64,000 bases of DNA from Amycolatopsis sp. A133. GTDB lineage: Bacteria > Actinomycetota > Actinomycetes > Mycobacteriales > Pseudonocardiaceae. The stretch spans positions 62,001 through 126,000 of the forward strand of contig NZ_JAVHJU010000069.1 of assembly GCF_031082405.1 (NCBI RefSeq), read 5' to 3'. Positions 8,984-17,171 of this stretch are shown piece after piece. The first letter of the stretch is position 1, and every line of letters begins with the position of its first letter. The notes under the pieces are model-generated. The model did no database searches, had not been told where the DNA came from, and saw only the letters and a list, made by a program, of their open reading frames with translations. The translations under genes were made by a program, and so were the position numbers.

Positions 8984-9033
8984 CAGTCTCTGGTCTGAGA
9001 AAAGCCGTCGCAAATCCCAGTTCCTGGCCTGAG
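8984..9033. repeat. Two tandem 16-nt direct repeats upstream of microprotein gene
   Basis: CAGTCTCTGGTCTGAG (8984-8999) and CAGTTCCTGGCCTGAG (9018-9033) match at 13 of 16 positions and start 34 nt apart, close to three DNA turns. They lie 63-112 nt before the ATG at 9096, a position suited to an activator. GGTCTGAGA from copy 1 also occurs at 16137-16145 upstream of the aminotransferase. Confidence 0.45.
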
Positions 9034-9095
9034 GACAATACGCCACACCCCCGCGTAGCTTCATTCTCGGCCACGGCGAAACGGGAGGTCCGACC

Positions 9096-9266
9096 ATGAA
9101 CAACAACCGGAAATCCACCTCAGCGGCCACCGCCGGGCGCCGCGACAGGTTCGGGGCGCTGGCGAGAATCGACGTCGTCGGGCTCACCATCGATCTCGCG
9201 GTGGCCACGGCTTTTCTGGTGGTCCTCGCCAAGGCGACCGGCGGCCCGCGGGACGAACCGGCCTGA
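9096..9266 (+). CDS. Membrane microprotein (56 residues), hypothetical
   Basis: A short gene of 57 codons with a good ribosome site (ACGGGAGG) 7 nt before the ATG. The product has a polar, basic N-terminus (NNNRKSTSAATAGRRDR) and one hydrophobic span (about 28-48, VVGLTIDLAVATAFLVVLAKA), ending in a charged tail. There is no Cys and no recognisable modification motif, so a lanthipeptide precursor is unlikely. It has its own upstream direct repeats and an immediate strong terminator, which argues for a dedicated transcript. Its position tail-to-tail with the SARP gene suggests a role in the adjacent cluster. Function is unknown. Confidence 0.6.
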   Translation: MNNNRKSTSAATAGRRDRFGALARIDVVGLTIDLAVATAFLVVLAKATGGPRDEPA

Positions 9267-9273
9267 CGACGCG

Positions 9274-9307
9274 CCCTCCCCGGCGGCTCGTGAACCGCCG
9301 GGGAGGG
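9274..9307. terminator. Hairpin terminator between microprotein and SARP genes
   Basis: A perfect 13-bp stem (9274-9286 / 9295-9307) with an 8-nt loop. It lies 7 nt after the microprotein stop and 11 nt after the SARP stop, so it can serve both convergent transcripts. No T tract follows, as is usual in actinomycetes. Confidence 0.75.
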
Positions 9308-9317
9308 GGTCCGGCGA

Positions 9318-10115
9318 TCAGGTGCGCGCCAGCGCCACCTCGTCCGAGGCGAGGATGCCCCGGCGGAGGTTCTGCAGCCGCTCGGACGGCTGCAGGCCCA
9401 GCTCGCCGGCCAGTGCGTGCCGCAGGCGCTCGAAGACCTCCAGCGCTTCCGCCCGGCGGTCCACCCGGTGCAGCGAAAACATCAGGTACTCGTGGAACCG
9501 CTCGTGGTACGGGTGCTGGTGCACGAGCATCGACAGCTCGCTGACCAGCTCCCGGTGCCGGCCCAGGCGCAGCTCGCTTTCGATGCGCAGTTCCTTGGCC
9601 GCCACCCTGCGCTGCTCCAGCCGGGCGATCTCCGACCTGAGCGGGAGCCCGTGGTCGATGTCCGGCAGCACCGGGCCGGTCCACAGTTTTTCGGCGCGCC
9701 GCAGCAGTTCCACCGCCTTCACGCCGTCGCCGTCGGCCGCTGCGCGCTCGCCCGCGCCGGCCAGGCCGAGGTACTCGTGGAGGTCGAAGGAGCAGTCCGC
9801 CAGCTGGAACCGGTACCCCTCGCTGTGCGTCACCAGCACGGCGTTGCGCACGTGCTCGGGCGGCAGGTGCAGCCGCTCGGCGAGCCGGCGGCGCAGGTTG
9901 AGGATGTACGTCTGCAGCGCGGTCCGCGCCCGCCGGGGCGGCTCGGCCGGCCACAGTTCGTCGATCAGCTGGTGCACCGGGACGACGCGCGCGTAGTTGA
10001 ACAGCAGCAGTGCGAGCACTTCACGCTCCTTCGGCGCGCTGGGCGCGGCTTCGGTGCGATGTCGCCCGCGGATGGACAAGTTGCCCAGGATCGTGATGGT
10101 GGTGCGGTCCCCCAT
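9318..10115 (-). CDS. SARP-family transcriptional activator
   Basis: A 265-residue Streptomyces antibiotic regulatory protein type activator. An OmpR-like winged helix (about 7-95; EVLALLLFNYARVVPVHQLIDELW, then RRARTALQTYILNLRRRL) is followed by the bacterial transcriptional activation domain (about 100-250). Length fits the small SARP class with no ATPase domain. ATG 10115 (MGDRTTITI) is preferred over longer frames because AAGGAGA lies 6 nt upstream. SARPs normally activate neighbouring biosynthetic operons by binding heptameric direct repeats. It is the last gene of a minus-strand run that includes ACP, ketosynthase, aminotransferase and glycosyltransferase genes, so it is the likely pathway-specific activator. 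Confidence 0.92.
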   Translation of the reverse strand: MGDRTTITILGNLSIRGRHRTEAAPSAPKEREVLALLLFNYARVVPVHQLIDELWPAEPPRRARTALQTYILNLRRRLAERLHLPPEHVRNAVLVTHSEGYRFQLADCSFDLHEYLGLAGAGERAAADGDGVKAVELLRRAEKLWTGPVLPDIDHGLPLRSEIARLEQRRVAAKELRIESELRLGRHRELVSELSMLVHQHPYHERFHEYLMFSLHRVDRRAEALEVFERLRHALAGELGLQPSERLQNLRRGILASDEVALART

Positions 10116-10438
10116 TGTTTCTCCTTTGCAGGAAATGTTTTCCATATCGAATGCGGAAGTGTTGCCGACCGAATCGCCGGCCACGTTCGGAATACATCCC
10201 GAAAAGCCGGAATCTCGCCGGCCCCCTGATGCCGGTGCGCTCGCTCGTCAACAACCCCCGAGCTTCGTATCGTACACCGTACAGAACTCGCCAATCGCGA
10301 TTAATCGAAATCGGCCGACCGGTCGAAAACGGCTGAAACCATGAAATCACTGTGATCATCCAGCGGATCTCGTGGCCATATCCCCGCAGTGGCACGGATT
10401 CGGCCGACCGGTGTCGAGGGTCGCGGGGCTGGACATAC
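10116..10438. promoter_or_regulatory. SARP gene upstream region with repeats
   Basis: About 320 nt without a gene, AT-richer than the flanks. It holds a tandem heptamer [T/C]CGTACA at 10270-10276 and 10277-10283, perfect palindromes CGATTAATCG (10298-10307) and CGACCGGTCG (10316-10325), and a 13-nt direct repeat TCGGCCGACCGGT at 10311-10323 and 10400-10412. These look like operator sites, perhaps for self-regulation by the SARP or for the LuxR-type protein. The specific binding partner is inference. Confidence 0.5.
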
Positions 10439-10475
10439 CGGGGAGCGGAACGCCGGGCCGGTGTTCCGCTCCCCG
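10439..10475. terminator. Terminator of the aminotransferase-to-flippase operon
   Basis: Perfect 13-bp inverted repeat (10439-10451 / 10463-10475) with an 11-nt loop, located 2 nt beyond the stop of the LPG-synthase-TM gene. It separates that operon from the SARP promoter region. Confidence 0.75.
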
Positions 10476-10477
10476 CG

Positions 10478-11416
10478 TCAGTCCACCGCGGACCGCGCGA
10501 CACCCGCGGAAGCCGGGGAAAGGCGCACGAACGCCGTGACGCCGGCGGCGAGCAGATCCGCGGCGGTCACCACGAGCCGGCTCATCGCGACGACCGCCAC
10601 GATCGCGGACATCGACGGCCCGGCGAGCACGGCGTTCAGCACCAGCCCGAGCACGGCTTCGCGCGCCCCGAGCCCGGCGGGCAGCACGACCACCAGCACG
10701 CCGGCGACCGACGCCAGCGCGAACCCGCCGGCGAGCACCGCGGTCCCGGGCAGCCCGCCCACCGGCAACCCCTCGGTGAGCACCACCAGGTGCAACCCGG
10801 CGAGCAGCCACCCGGCCGCCATCAGGCCCAGTGCGCCGAAGACCGCTCGCGGCCCGGGGAGCACCACGGTCTTGCCCGTACGCCGCCGCACGATCGCCGC
10901 CGCCAGCCGGGTCAGCGGCGGGGTGCCGATGACCAGCAGGCCGGCCACGAGCATCGGCACGACGACCCACCACACCGGCTGGACCGCCGCCAGCGCGGGC
11001 ACGGCCACCGAGCCGACCGCCAGGCCGGCGACCGTGGACACGAGCACGCTGGCCAGGAACGCGCTCGCCAGCAGGCCGGGCGGCTCACGCAGCTTGCGCG
11101 CGAGATCGGCGTGCGCGACCGCGGGCCACAGGCCGCCGGGCAGGTAGCGGCCCAGCCCGGCGACGAAGTACACCTTCGCCGCGACCGGCGTCGCCAGGCG
11201 GCAGCCGAACGCCGTGAGCAGCGCCCGCCAGCCCGCCATGCCCAGCCACCCGCCCGCCGCCGCGATCGCGACCGCGGCGGCGAAGCGGCCCCAGCCCAGC
11301 GACGTCACGACCGGGACGACGTCGCCGCGGTGCGTGAACAGCTGGTACCCCAGGAAGCCCAGCACCGCGGCGTAACAGCCGGTACGCACCAGGGCGAAGA
11401 GCCTGCGCCGGGTCAC
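10478..11416 (-). CDS. Flippase-like membrane protein (LPG_synthase_TM / UPF0104)
   Basis: A 312-residue polytopic membrane protein with about eight hydrophobic spans. Conserved features of the lysylphosphatidylglycerol-synthase transmembrane family are visible: GLGRYLPGGLWP near residue 88 and LPAGLGAREAVLG near residue 250. The cytosolic aminoacyl-transfer domain of MprF is absent, so it is the membrane unit only, a form often found beside glycosyltransferases of lipid-linked sugars. The GTG start overlaps the preceding stop (GTGA). As last gene of a five-gene operon it may flip or help assemble the lipid-linked product; this is inference. Confidence 0.82.
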   Translation of the reverse strand: MTRRRLFALVRTGCYAAVLGFLGYQLFTHRGDVVPVVTSLGWGRFAAAVAIAAAGGWLGMAGWRALLTAFGCRLATPVAAKVYFVAGLGRYLPGGLWPAVAHADLARKLREPPGLLASAFLASVLVSTVAGLAVGSVAVPALAAVQPVWWVVVPMLVAGLLVIGTPPLTRLAAAIVRRRTGKTVVLPGPRAVFGALGLMAAGWLLAGLHLVVLTEGLPVGGLPGTAVLAGGFALASVAGVLVVVLPAGLGAREAVLGLVLNAVLAGPSMSAIVAVVAMSRLVVTAADLLAAGVTAFVRLSPASAGVARSAVD

Positions 11417-12543
11417 CGCCCACCGGCCAGCGAGATCCGGGTCCGCTGCAGGTCGTGGTCGGACAGCCCGGCCGGGTCGTCGAACCGGTAGTCGTGCACC
11501 CGCACCCCCGGTGTCGTCAACGTCCAGTCCAGCCGCCACAGCGGTGCGGCCGCCGGCCAGGACCCCGGGTAGAGCGACGAGCTCGCCCGGCCGGCGTCCA
11601 CGAGCGTGCCGCGCAGGTCGTCGAGGTCGCCCATGGCCGGGCTGGTGTTGAAGTCACCCGCGACGAGCAGCGGGTTCGGGTTCGCGGCGATGTCTTCGGC
11701 GAGCCCGGCCAGCTGCGCCTTGCGCAGGCCGTCCCGCGCGTGGACGTAGCTGTAGAAGCCGCGGCTCAGCGGATTGCGGGTGACGTCGACCTGCACCGGC
11801 AGGTGGACGTTGTAGACGGTCAGGACCGACGAACCCACCTGCAGGTCGGTCCGCAGCACCTTCGCGCTCTCGAACACCTCCGGGTAGGGCGCGGCGTCGG
11901 GCAGGCCGCGGTCCGGGCCCACCCGCGGCCGAGCGAGCACGGGGTACCGCGACAACGTCAGCAGCTCGCCCCGGGCGACGAGGTGGTAGCCCGGGAACTC
12001 CGCGCGCAGCCGGGCCAGGTCGTCCGCGTCGCGCGCGCCGTCGGCTCCCACCTGGTCGACGTACTCCTGCAGCAGGTAGACGTCGGCCGGGTGGGCGTGC
12101 AGGTAGGCGTAGAACCGGTCCGGGTCGTCGGTCTGGTCCCAGTACTCGGTGTTCCAGGCGACGACGGTGGGCGCGTCCGCCGGGGCCGCGCCCTCGCCGC
12201 CGCCGAGCGCCGCCACGTTGATCCCGCTGCGTCCCGCGCCCGCCACCAGCGCGGCCACGGCCAGCACCAGCACCAGCCGGAACGCCGCCTTCGGCACACG
12301 TCGCCGCAGCAGCCGCGGCACCGCGAGGGCGATCGCGACCAGCAGCGGGCAGAGCCCGAAGGCGAGCGGCGGGACGAGCCCGGGCAGCAGCCACACCCAC
12401 AGCTCGCCGGTGAACAGCACGTAGGCCACGGTGAACAGCAGCCAGGCCGCGGCGAACCCGACCAGCACCCGGGTGGCGGCGCACCACCGGCCCGGCCGCG
12501 GCGGGAGCAGCCGCTCCGGCTCTTCCAGGGTCTCCGCCGTCAT
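11413..12543 (-). CDS. Membrane-anchored endonuclease/exonuclease/phosphatase-fold protein
   Basis: A 376-residue protein with three N-terminal membrane spans (about 24-45, 50-78, 88-106) and an exported or cytosolic EEP domain (about 125-376). EEP motifs are clear: VVAWNTEYW, LQEY, YNVHLP, GDFNTSP and the terminal SDHDL. Members hydrolyse phosphodiesters or phosphomonoesters, including lipids; with membrane anchors such proteins are usually phosphatases or phospholipase-like rather than nucleases. It overlaps the GT2 stop (ATGA) and the flippase-like start (GTGA). In this operon it could remove a phosphate or cleave a lipid-phosphate intermediate. The substrate is not known. Confidence 0.82.
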   Translation of the reverse strand: MTAETLEEPERLLPPRPGRWCAATRVLVGFAAAWLLFTVAYVLFTGELWVWLLPGLVPPLAFGLCPLLVAIALAVPRLLRRRVPKAAFRLVLVLAVAALVAGAGRSGINVAALGGGEGAAPADAPTVVAWNTEYWDQTDDPDRFYAYLHAHPADVYLLQEYVDQVGADGARDADDLARLRAEFPGYHLVARGELLTLSRYPVLARPRVGPDRGLPDAAPYPEVFESAKVLRTDLQVGSSVLTVYNVHLPVQVDVTRNPLSRGFYSYVHARDGLRKAQLAGLAEDIAANPNPLLVAGDFNTSPAMGDLDDLRGTLVDAGRASSSLYPGSWPAAAPLWRLDWTLTTPGVRVHDYRFDDPAGLSDHDLQRTRISLAGGR

Positions 12544-13550
12544 GCCGGGACCTCGTCGTAGATGCGCCGGAACCGCGGGGACAGCACCCACTGCGCCGCG
12601 CCGGTCAGCACCCCGGCGGCGATGGCGACGTTGGACACCAGGTTGGTGCCGACGAAGAAGAGCCCGAAGCCGAAGCCGCGGCGGCGCGCGACGAACCGGT
12701 ACATCGCCCCGTCGGCGGCGATCGACCCCAGCAGCAGGCCGGCCGGCACCACCGTCCACAGTGGTCCGGCGAGCACGGGCAGCGGCAGGGTCAGCACCGC
12801 GCCCAGCGCGGCCAGGCTGCCGGCCGCGCGGGCGGGCGACTCCGGTCCCTTGCCGAGCTTCTGCCCGCCGGCGAACAACGGCACCCGCAGCAGCGACCGG
12901 GTGAACACCTTGTTCAGCAGCACCGTCAGCTTGTCGTCGTGGTCGTGCCGGCCCCGCACAGCGGACGTGAGCCGCAGTTCGTAGTCCCGGCCCAGCCGGG
13001 CCCCGTAGTCGGCGTCCTCGGTGTGCCGCAGCTTGGCGTTGAACGGCCCGACCGCGGCGAACACCTCGGCCCGCATGGCCATCATCGCCGGGTAGATCCC
13101 GGAGATCGGGCCCTCGCACGCGACTTGCACGTAGTGCAGCTGCAGACTCCGGTAGCGCTCGACCGGCCCGTCGTCGATCAGCGGGTCGGCGTCGTAGATG
13201 CCGCACACCGCGCCGATGCGCTCGTCGGAACGCAGCAGGGTGACCGCGTTGGCGACCGCGTCCGGCGCGAGGCCGACGTCGGAGTCGAGGAAGAAGAACA
13301 CCTCGCCGGTCGCGGCTTCCGCGCCGACGTTCCGGGCGCCGGCACAGCCCATGTTGACCGGCGTGTGCACCACCTTGGCGCCGAAGGACTGCGCCACCGC
13401 GACCGAGTCGTCGGTGCTGCCGTCGTCGACGACGATCACCTCGAGGCGCGGGTACGCCTGCTCGGCCAGCGCGGCCAGGCAGAGCCGCAGGGAGCGTTCG
13501 TAGTTGTAGTTGGGGATGATCACCGATACCAGCGGGGTCCGCTCGATCAT
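12540..13550 (-). CDS. Membrane-bound family 2 glycosyltransferase
   Basis: A 336-residue glycosyltransferase. The GT-A domain occupies about 1-220 with VSVIIPNYNY, VDDGSTDDS (41-49), NMGCAGARNVG and the metal-binding D89-S-D91. Three to four hydrophobic segments follow (about 235-320), so the enzyme is membrane-attached and probably uses a lipid-linked acceptor or makes a lipid-phosphate sugar. ATG 13550 is the natural start, with the stop overlapping the EEP-protein ATG. It belongs to the aminotransferase-epimerase-GT2-EEP-flippase operon. Confidence 0.87.
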   Translation of the reverse strand: MIERTPLVSVIIPNYNYERSLRLCLAALAEQAYPRLEVIVVDDGSTDDSVAVAQSFGAKVVHTPVNMGCAGARNVGAEAATGEVFFFLDSDVGLAPDAVANAVTLLRSDERIGAVCGIYDADPLIDDGPVERYRSLQLHYVQVACEGPISGIYPAMMAMRAEVFAAVGPFNAKLRHTEDADYGARLGRDYELRLTSAVRGRHDHDDKLTVLLNKVFTRSLLRVPLFAGGQKLGKGPESPARAAGSLAALGAVLTLPLPVLAGPLWTVVPAGLLLGSIAADGAMYRFVARRRGFGFGLFFVGTNLVSNVAIAAGVLTGAAQWVLSPRFRRIYDEVPA

Positions 13551-13598
13551 GGGAGTACTCCGTCGATCCGTCCGGGGGTGGCGTCCGTGGCGAGCACG

Positions 13599-14642
13599 TC
13601 AGAACAGGGCCTTCACCAGGCTCAGCGCACCCTGGTTCCACGGGTCTCGCGAGGTGCGCCCCGCGCCGGCGGACGGCTTGCGGGACGGCCCGCGCTGGGT
13701 GCACCACCAGCGGTAGGTGTCCAGGATGGCCTGCCGGTTGGACAGCCGCGGGACGAAACCGAGCCGCTCGCGGGCCTTGTCGATGCTGACGTACGAGTCG
13801 GCCATCAGCTTGTGCAGCAGCCGCCCGTAGACCGGCGACAGCTTGTACCGCTGCAGCGTCCGGAGCACCGCCAGCGCCGGCTTGGCCGGCAGGGACACGA
13901 CCCGCTTGCCGTGGCCGGCCGCGTCGAGCACGCACTGGAAGTCCTCGCGGATCGTGCCGAAGTCGGCGGCGCCGAGGTTGTAGGTGTCGTTGGCGACCGC
14001 CGGGGCCGCGCCGAGGGTCGCCACGACCGCATCGACGAGGTCGCCGACGCCGAACATCTGGATCCGCACGTCGCCGCGGCCGAGCACGGGGAAGTTGTGA
14101 CCTTCGGCCGCCCACTCGAACAACATGGCGAACAGGCCCATCCGGCCCGGCCCCAGGAACGTCTTGGGCCGCAGCATCGCCACGCACAGCCCGTCGCTGC
14201 GAAAGGATTCGCAGACTTCCTCGGCCGCCGTCTTGGCCCGGCTGTACGCATCGACCGGGCGGCGCGGGTACGTCTCGGGCGTCGGGACGACGTCGGGCAA
14301 GCCGTAGACGGCGGTCGAGGAGATGTGCACGACCCGCGGCACCGCGCGGTCCCGGCTCGCCCGCAGCACGTTGCGGGTGCCGTCGACGATGACCGAGCGG
14401 ATCTCGTCGTCGGCGTAGCTGGGCAGCGCGGCCGCGCAGTGCACCACGGCGTCGACGTCGACGGCGGCCCGGTCGAGCAGCGCGGGATCGCGGATGTCGC
14501 CGCGGACCTCGGTGACCCCGGCCACCGGTTCCCGCGGTGGGTGCAGATCCACGCCGACGACCTCGGCGCCGTCGGCCCGCAGCCGGCGGACGAGGTTGCC
14601 GCCCAGCATGCCGCTGCTGCCGGTCACCAGGACCCGGGTCAC
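13599..14642 (-). CDS. NAD-dependent epimerase/dehydratase (extended SDR)
   Basis: A 347-residue extended short-chain dehydrogenase acting on nucleotide sugars or similar substrates. The glycine motif TGSSGMLGG, the SSTAVYG active-site Ser region and YSRAK (Tyr/Lys pair) are visible. The C-terminal half is longer and more basic than in classical UDP-glucose epimerases. Two adjacent GTG codons exist; GTG 14642 is favoured because GAGGG lies 7 nt upstream and it overlaps the aminotransferase stop by GTGA. With an aminotransferase just upstream, formation of an amino-sugar or amino-cyclitol is an attractive inference. Confidence 0.87.
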   Translation of the reverse strand: MTRVLVTGSSGMLGGNLVRRLRADGAEVVGVDLHPPREPVAGVTEVRGDIRDPALLDRAAVDVDAVVHCAAALPSYADDEIRSVIVDGTRNVLRASRDRAVPRVVHISSTAVYGLPDVVPTPETYPRRPVDAYSRAKTAAEEVCESFRSDGLCVAMLRPKTFLGPGRMGLFAMLFEWAAEGHNFPVLGRGDVRIQMFGVGDLVDAVVATLGAAPAVANDTYNLGAADFGTIREDFQCVLDAAGHGKRVVSLPAKPALAVLRTLQRYKLSPVYGRLLHKLMADSYVSIDKARERLGFVPRLSNRQAILDTYRWWCTQRGPSRKPSAGAGRTSRDPWNQGALSLVKALF

Positions 14643-16060
14643 CACTGCGCCCTCACGCGGTCCTTGACGAACTTCGCGAGCAGCCGCGGCAGGCCCTTGG
14701 CGAGGGTCTTGCCCAGCGCGTCCAGGAACCGCTCGATCTCCTCGCGGCCGACCACCAGCGACGGCGCGACCACGAGGGGAGTGTCGCCGTTGGGGCTGAA
14801 GTACGTCAGGATCCCGTGCTCGCGGTAGAGCTCGCTGATCACCGCGCTGGTCACGAGCTTGGTGCGGAACTTCGGGTCGTTGGCGAACCCGGACGGCGCG
14901 AGCCGGGCGGCCATGCCGAGGATGGCCGGTCCGTTGTCGAGGAAGACGCCGAACAGGGAGCCGGTGCCGGCCACTCGCGTGATGGTGTCGGGGAACTCCT
15001 TCTGCAGCCGTTCCAGGCCGCCGCCGAGCACCGCTTCGACCTCCCGCGCCCGGCGCGGGAAGTCCTCCTCCACCACGATGTTGACGGCCTCGATCGCGGT
15101 CGCCGTCTCCTCGCCGAAGCCGTAGTAGGTAGTGGTGTGCAGGATGACGTCACCGAGCCGGTCGTAGGCCTGGCGGAACAGGGGCTCGCGCACGGTGTAG
15201 CCGGAGATCGACGCCTTGCCGCCGCCGAAGGACTTCGAGTACGTGAGGACGTCGGGCACCAGGCCCTCGTGGCGCATGAAGTAGAAGAGGCTGCCGGTCT
15301 TGCCCCAGCCCGTGTAGATCTCGTCGAAGATCAGCACGATGTCTTCGGCGGTGCAGAGTTCCCGCAGCGCACGCAGGGCTTCTTCGCTCCAGCGGCGCAT
15401 GGTGGACGCGCTGAACGGCTCGACGAGGATCGCGTAGACGTCGGACGTCCCGTCGGCCCGGCGGTGCGTGGCCACCAGTTCGCGCACGGCCTCGACGTCG
15501 CCGAACGGGTAGGAGACGTTCGGGATGCCGGGGAATTCGAAGCTGTTCTCCCGGGATCCGGTCAGGCTCCCGGTGGCCAGCAGCTTGCCGTGGAAGCTGA
15601 TGTCCGACCGCAGGATCGTGTTCCGCTTGCCTTCGTGGTATTTGTAGGCGAGTTTGATCGCGCCCTCGTTGGCCTCGGCGCCGGAATTGGGGAAGTAGGA
15701 GATGTTGAGGTCGCCGGGCAGTACTTCGGCGACATTGTGACTGAGTGCGGCGACATACGGCGAGAAGAAAGCTTTGTGCACTTCCATCCGGTGCAGGTCG
15801 TGGAACCGCTTTCTCGCCGCGAGGATGCGCGGGTGGTTGTGGCCGTGGTTGAGGACGCCGACCGCGCCGGTGAAGTCGAGGATCCGCTCGCCGTCCCGGG
15901 TCGTGATCCACACCCCGTCCGCGCTTTCCACGAGCCGTTTGCCGAAACCGAACGTGGACATCAGCGAAACCTGGGCTCGGCTCACGTGGTCCCGGTAAAG
16001 CGCCTGCAATTGCTTGACGGTGAGGGATTCGCATTCTTCGACGGAGATCAGGCTGGCCAT
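14639..16060 (-). CDS. Class III (PLP-dependent) aminotransferase
   Basis: A 473-residue fold-type I aminotransferase of class III. NSGAEANEGAIKLA (125-138), FDEIYTGWGKTG with PLP-binding Asp246, and YSK with Schiff-base Lys276 are all in place. The N-terminal 50 residues (ISVEECESLTVKQLQ) differ from the usual ornithine/acetylornithine enzymes, so it is a divergent branch. ATG 16060 is chosen over upstream frames because AAGGAGC precedes it. It starts a translationally coupled five-gene operon. It probably transfers an amino group to a keto sugar, fatty aldehyde or keto acid; which cannot be told. Confidence 0.9.
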   Translation of the reverse strand: MASLISVEECESLTVKQLQALYRDHVSRAQVSLMSTFGFGKRLVESADGVWITTRDGERILDFTGAVGVLNHGHNHPRILAARKRFHDLHRMEVHKAFFSPYVAALSHNVAEVLPGDLNISYFPNSGAEANEGAIKLAYKYHEGKRNTILRSDISFHGKLLATGSLTGSRENSFEFPGIPNVSYPFGDVEAVRELVATHRRADGTSDVYAILVEPFSASTMRRWSEEALRALRELCTAEDIVLIFDEIYTGWGKTGSLFYFMRHEGLVPDVLTYSKSFGGGKASISGYTVREPLFRQAYDRLGDVILHTTTYYGFGEETATAIEAVNIVVEEDFPRRAREVEAVLGGGLERLQKEFPDTITRVAGTGSLFGVFLDNGPAILGMAARLAPSGFANDPKFRTKLVTSAVISELYREHGILTYFSPNGDTPLVVAPSLVVGREEIERFLDALGKTLAKGLPRLLAKFVKDRVRAQW

Positions 16061-16220
16061 CTTGCTCCTTGTGACGATTTTCCGGCCGACTCCGATGAAA
16101 GCTACGGCAGAGCCGTCGCGCGACGCTTCCACCGCCGGTCTGAGATGTCCGCTGTCTCGTTCTCCGCCAAACGAATGAGATGGCCGGACACCGAGGTGCC
16201 CGGCCATCGGAAACGCTTTC
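16061..16220. promoter_or_regulatory. Aminotransferase operon upstream region
   Basis: A 160-nt gap between the LuxR-type gene and the aminotransferase. It contains GGTCTGAGA (16137-16145), also found in the repeats before the microprotein gene, and an imperfect inverted repeat CTCGTT (16156-16161) ... AACGAATGAG (16170-16179). The operon promoter likely lies here. Confidence 0.4.
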
Positions 16221-16928
16221 TCAGGCCGACGTCAGCCGGACGTCCCCGCCGTCGGCGAACCGTTGCGCGGGCAGGTGCACGATGCCCGACCGGTAGGCCA
16301 GTGCGACCGCCTGCGTGCGGTCGCGGACCCGCAGCTTCTGCAGCAGGTGGTAGATGTGCGACTTGATCGTGCTGGTCTGCACGACCATTTCGGCCGCGAT
16401 CTCGGCCGTCGTCATCCCCTGCGAGATGTACTGCAGGACGTCCCGTTCACGCTGGGTGAGCTGGTCGAACACGGCCGGCGGCGGCTGGTCGCGCACGAGG
16501 GTGTCCAGCAGTTTCCCGGCGACCGCGGGCGGCAGGCTGGCCTGGCCGGCGGCCACCGCGCGCACGGCCCCCGCCAGTTCGTGCGCGTCCCCCGACCGGC
16601 ACACGAAGCCGCGCACCCGCGAGGAGAGCAGGCGGGCGACGCGGTCGGAGTCCTCCGGGCCGCCGATGAGCAGCACCGGTACGACGAGGTCGGCCAGCGC
16701 GGCTTCGCCCGCTCCACCGAGCAGGTCGACGGCGACGACGACCGCCGACGGTGACACCGCGCGGACCACCGCTCTCAGCGAGCCGAGCGACTCGACCTCC
16801 GCCGACACGCGCAGCGCCGGGTCCTGCTCCAGCTTCCGTCTCGTCTCGGCCCGGTCCAGCGGCCATGGCTCGGCCAGCAGAACCTCGGTCTCCGGTTCCG
16901 CCGGGCGGTGTTCGCGCTCGAATGCCAC
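16221..16928 (-). CDS. LuxR/NarL-type transcriptional regulator
   Basis: A 235-residue regulator. The C-terminal LuxR helix-turn-helix is classical (LTQRERDVLQYISQGMTTAE, then IKSHIYHLLQKLRVRDR). The N-terminal ~130 residues have a receiver-like fold pattern but no clear phospho-acceptor Asp, so it is probably an atypical orphan regulator without a paired kinase; none is adjacent. GTG 16928 is preferred to a TTG at 16946, although GGGGAG is only 4 nt before it. It sits directly upstream of the aminotransferase operon on the same strand, which suggests local control. Confidence 0.85.
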   Translation of the reverse strand: MAFEREHRPAEPETEVLLAEPWPLDRAETRRKLEQDPALRVSAEVESLGSLRAVVRAVSPSAVVVAVDLLGGAGEAALADLVVPVLLIGGPEDSDRVARLLSSRVRGFVCRSGDAHELAGAVRAVAAGQASLPPAVAGKLLDTLVRDQPPPAVFDQLTQRERDVLQYISQGMTTAEIAAEMVVQTSTIKSHIYHLLQKLRVRDRTQAVALAYRSGIVHLPAQRFADGGDVRLTSA

Positions 16929-17171
16929 TTCGCTCCCCAGTCGCAAAAGTCGTGCTTCCGATCACCGGTCATCCTGTGCACCGGCGCTCAAGGAAGGATC
17001 AAGAGCCGCGGCCCGGAACCCGGACCGGCGGAGACCGGCGGCCGGGTCGCCGCCTGTTCGACCCCGGCGACACGGTCGTCGGCGCCTGGAGAGCCGCCCG
17101 GGACCGGTCCCCGGGGAACCGGGTTATGACAACACCGCGGGCGTCGCCGTGAGGCCCGCGGGAGGGTGGTC

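Noticed and set aside
9096..9266. RiPP precursor peptide next to the SARP gene
   Set aside because: No Cys, no recognisable leader/core boundary and no modification enzyme nearby; the hydrophobic helix fits a membrane microprotein better.
11413..14187. A 924-codon minus-strand frame spanning EEP, GT2 and epimerase genes
   Set aside because: Only its C-terminal 376 codons are a real protein (EEP); the rest is out of frame with the GT2 and epimerase.
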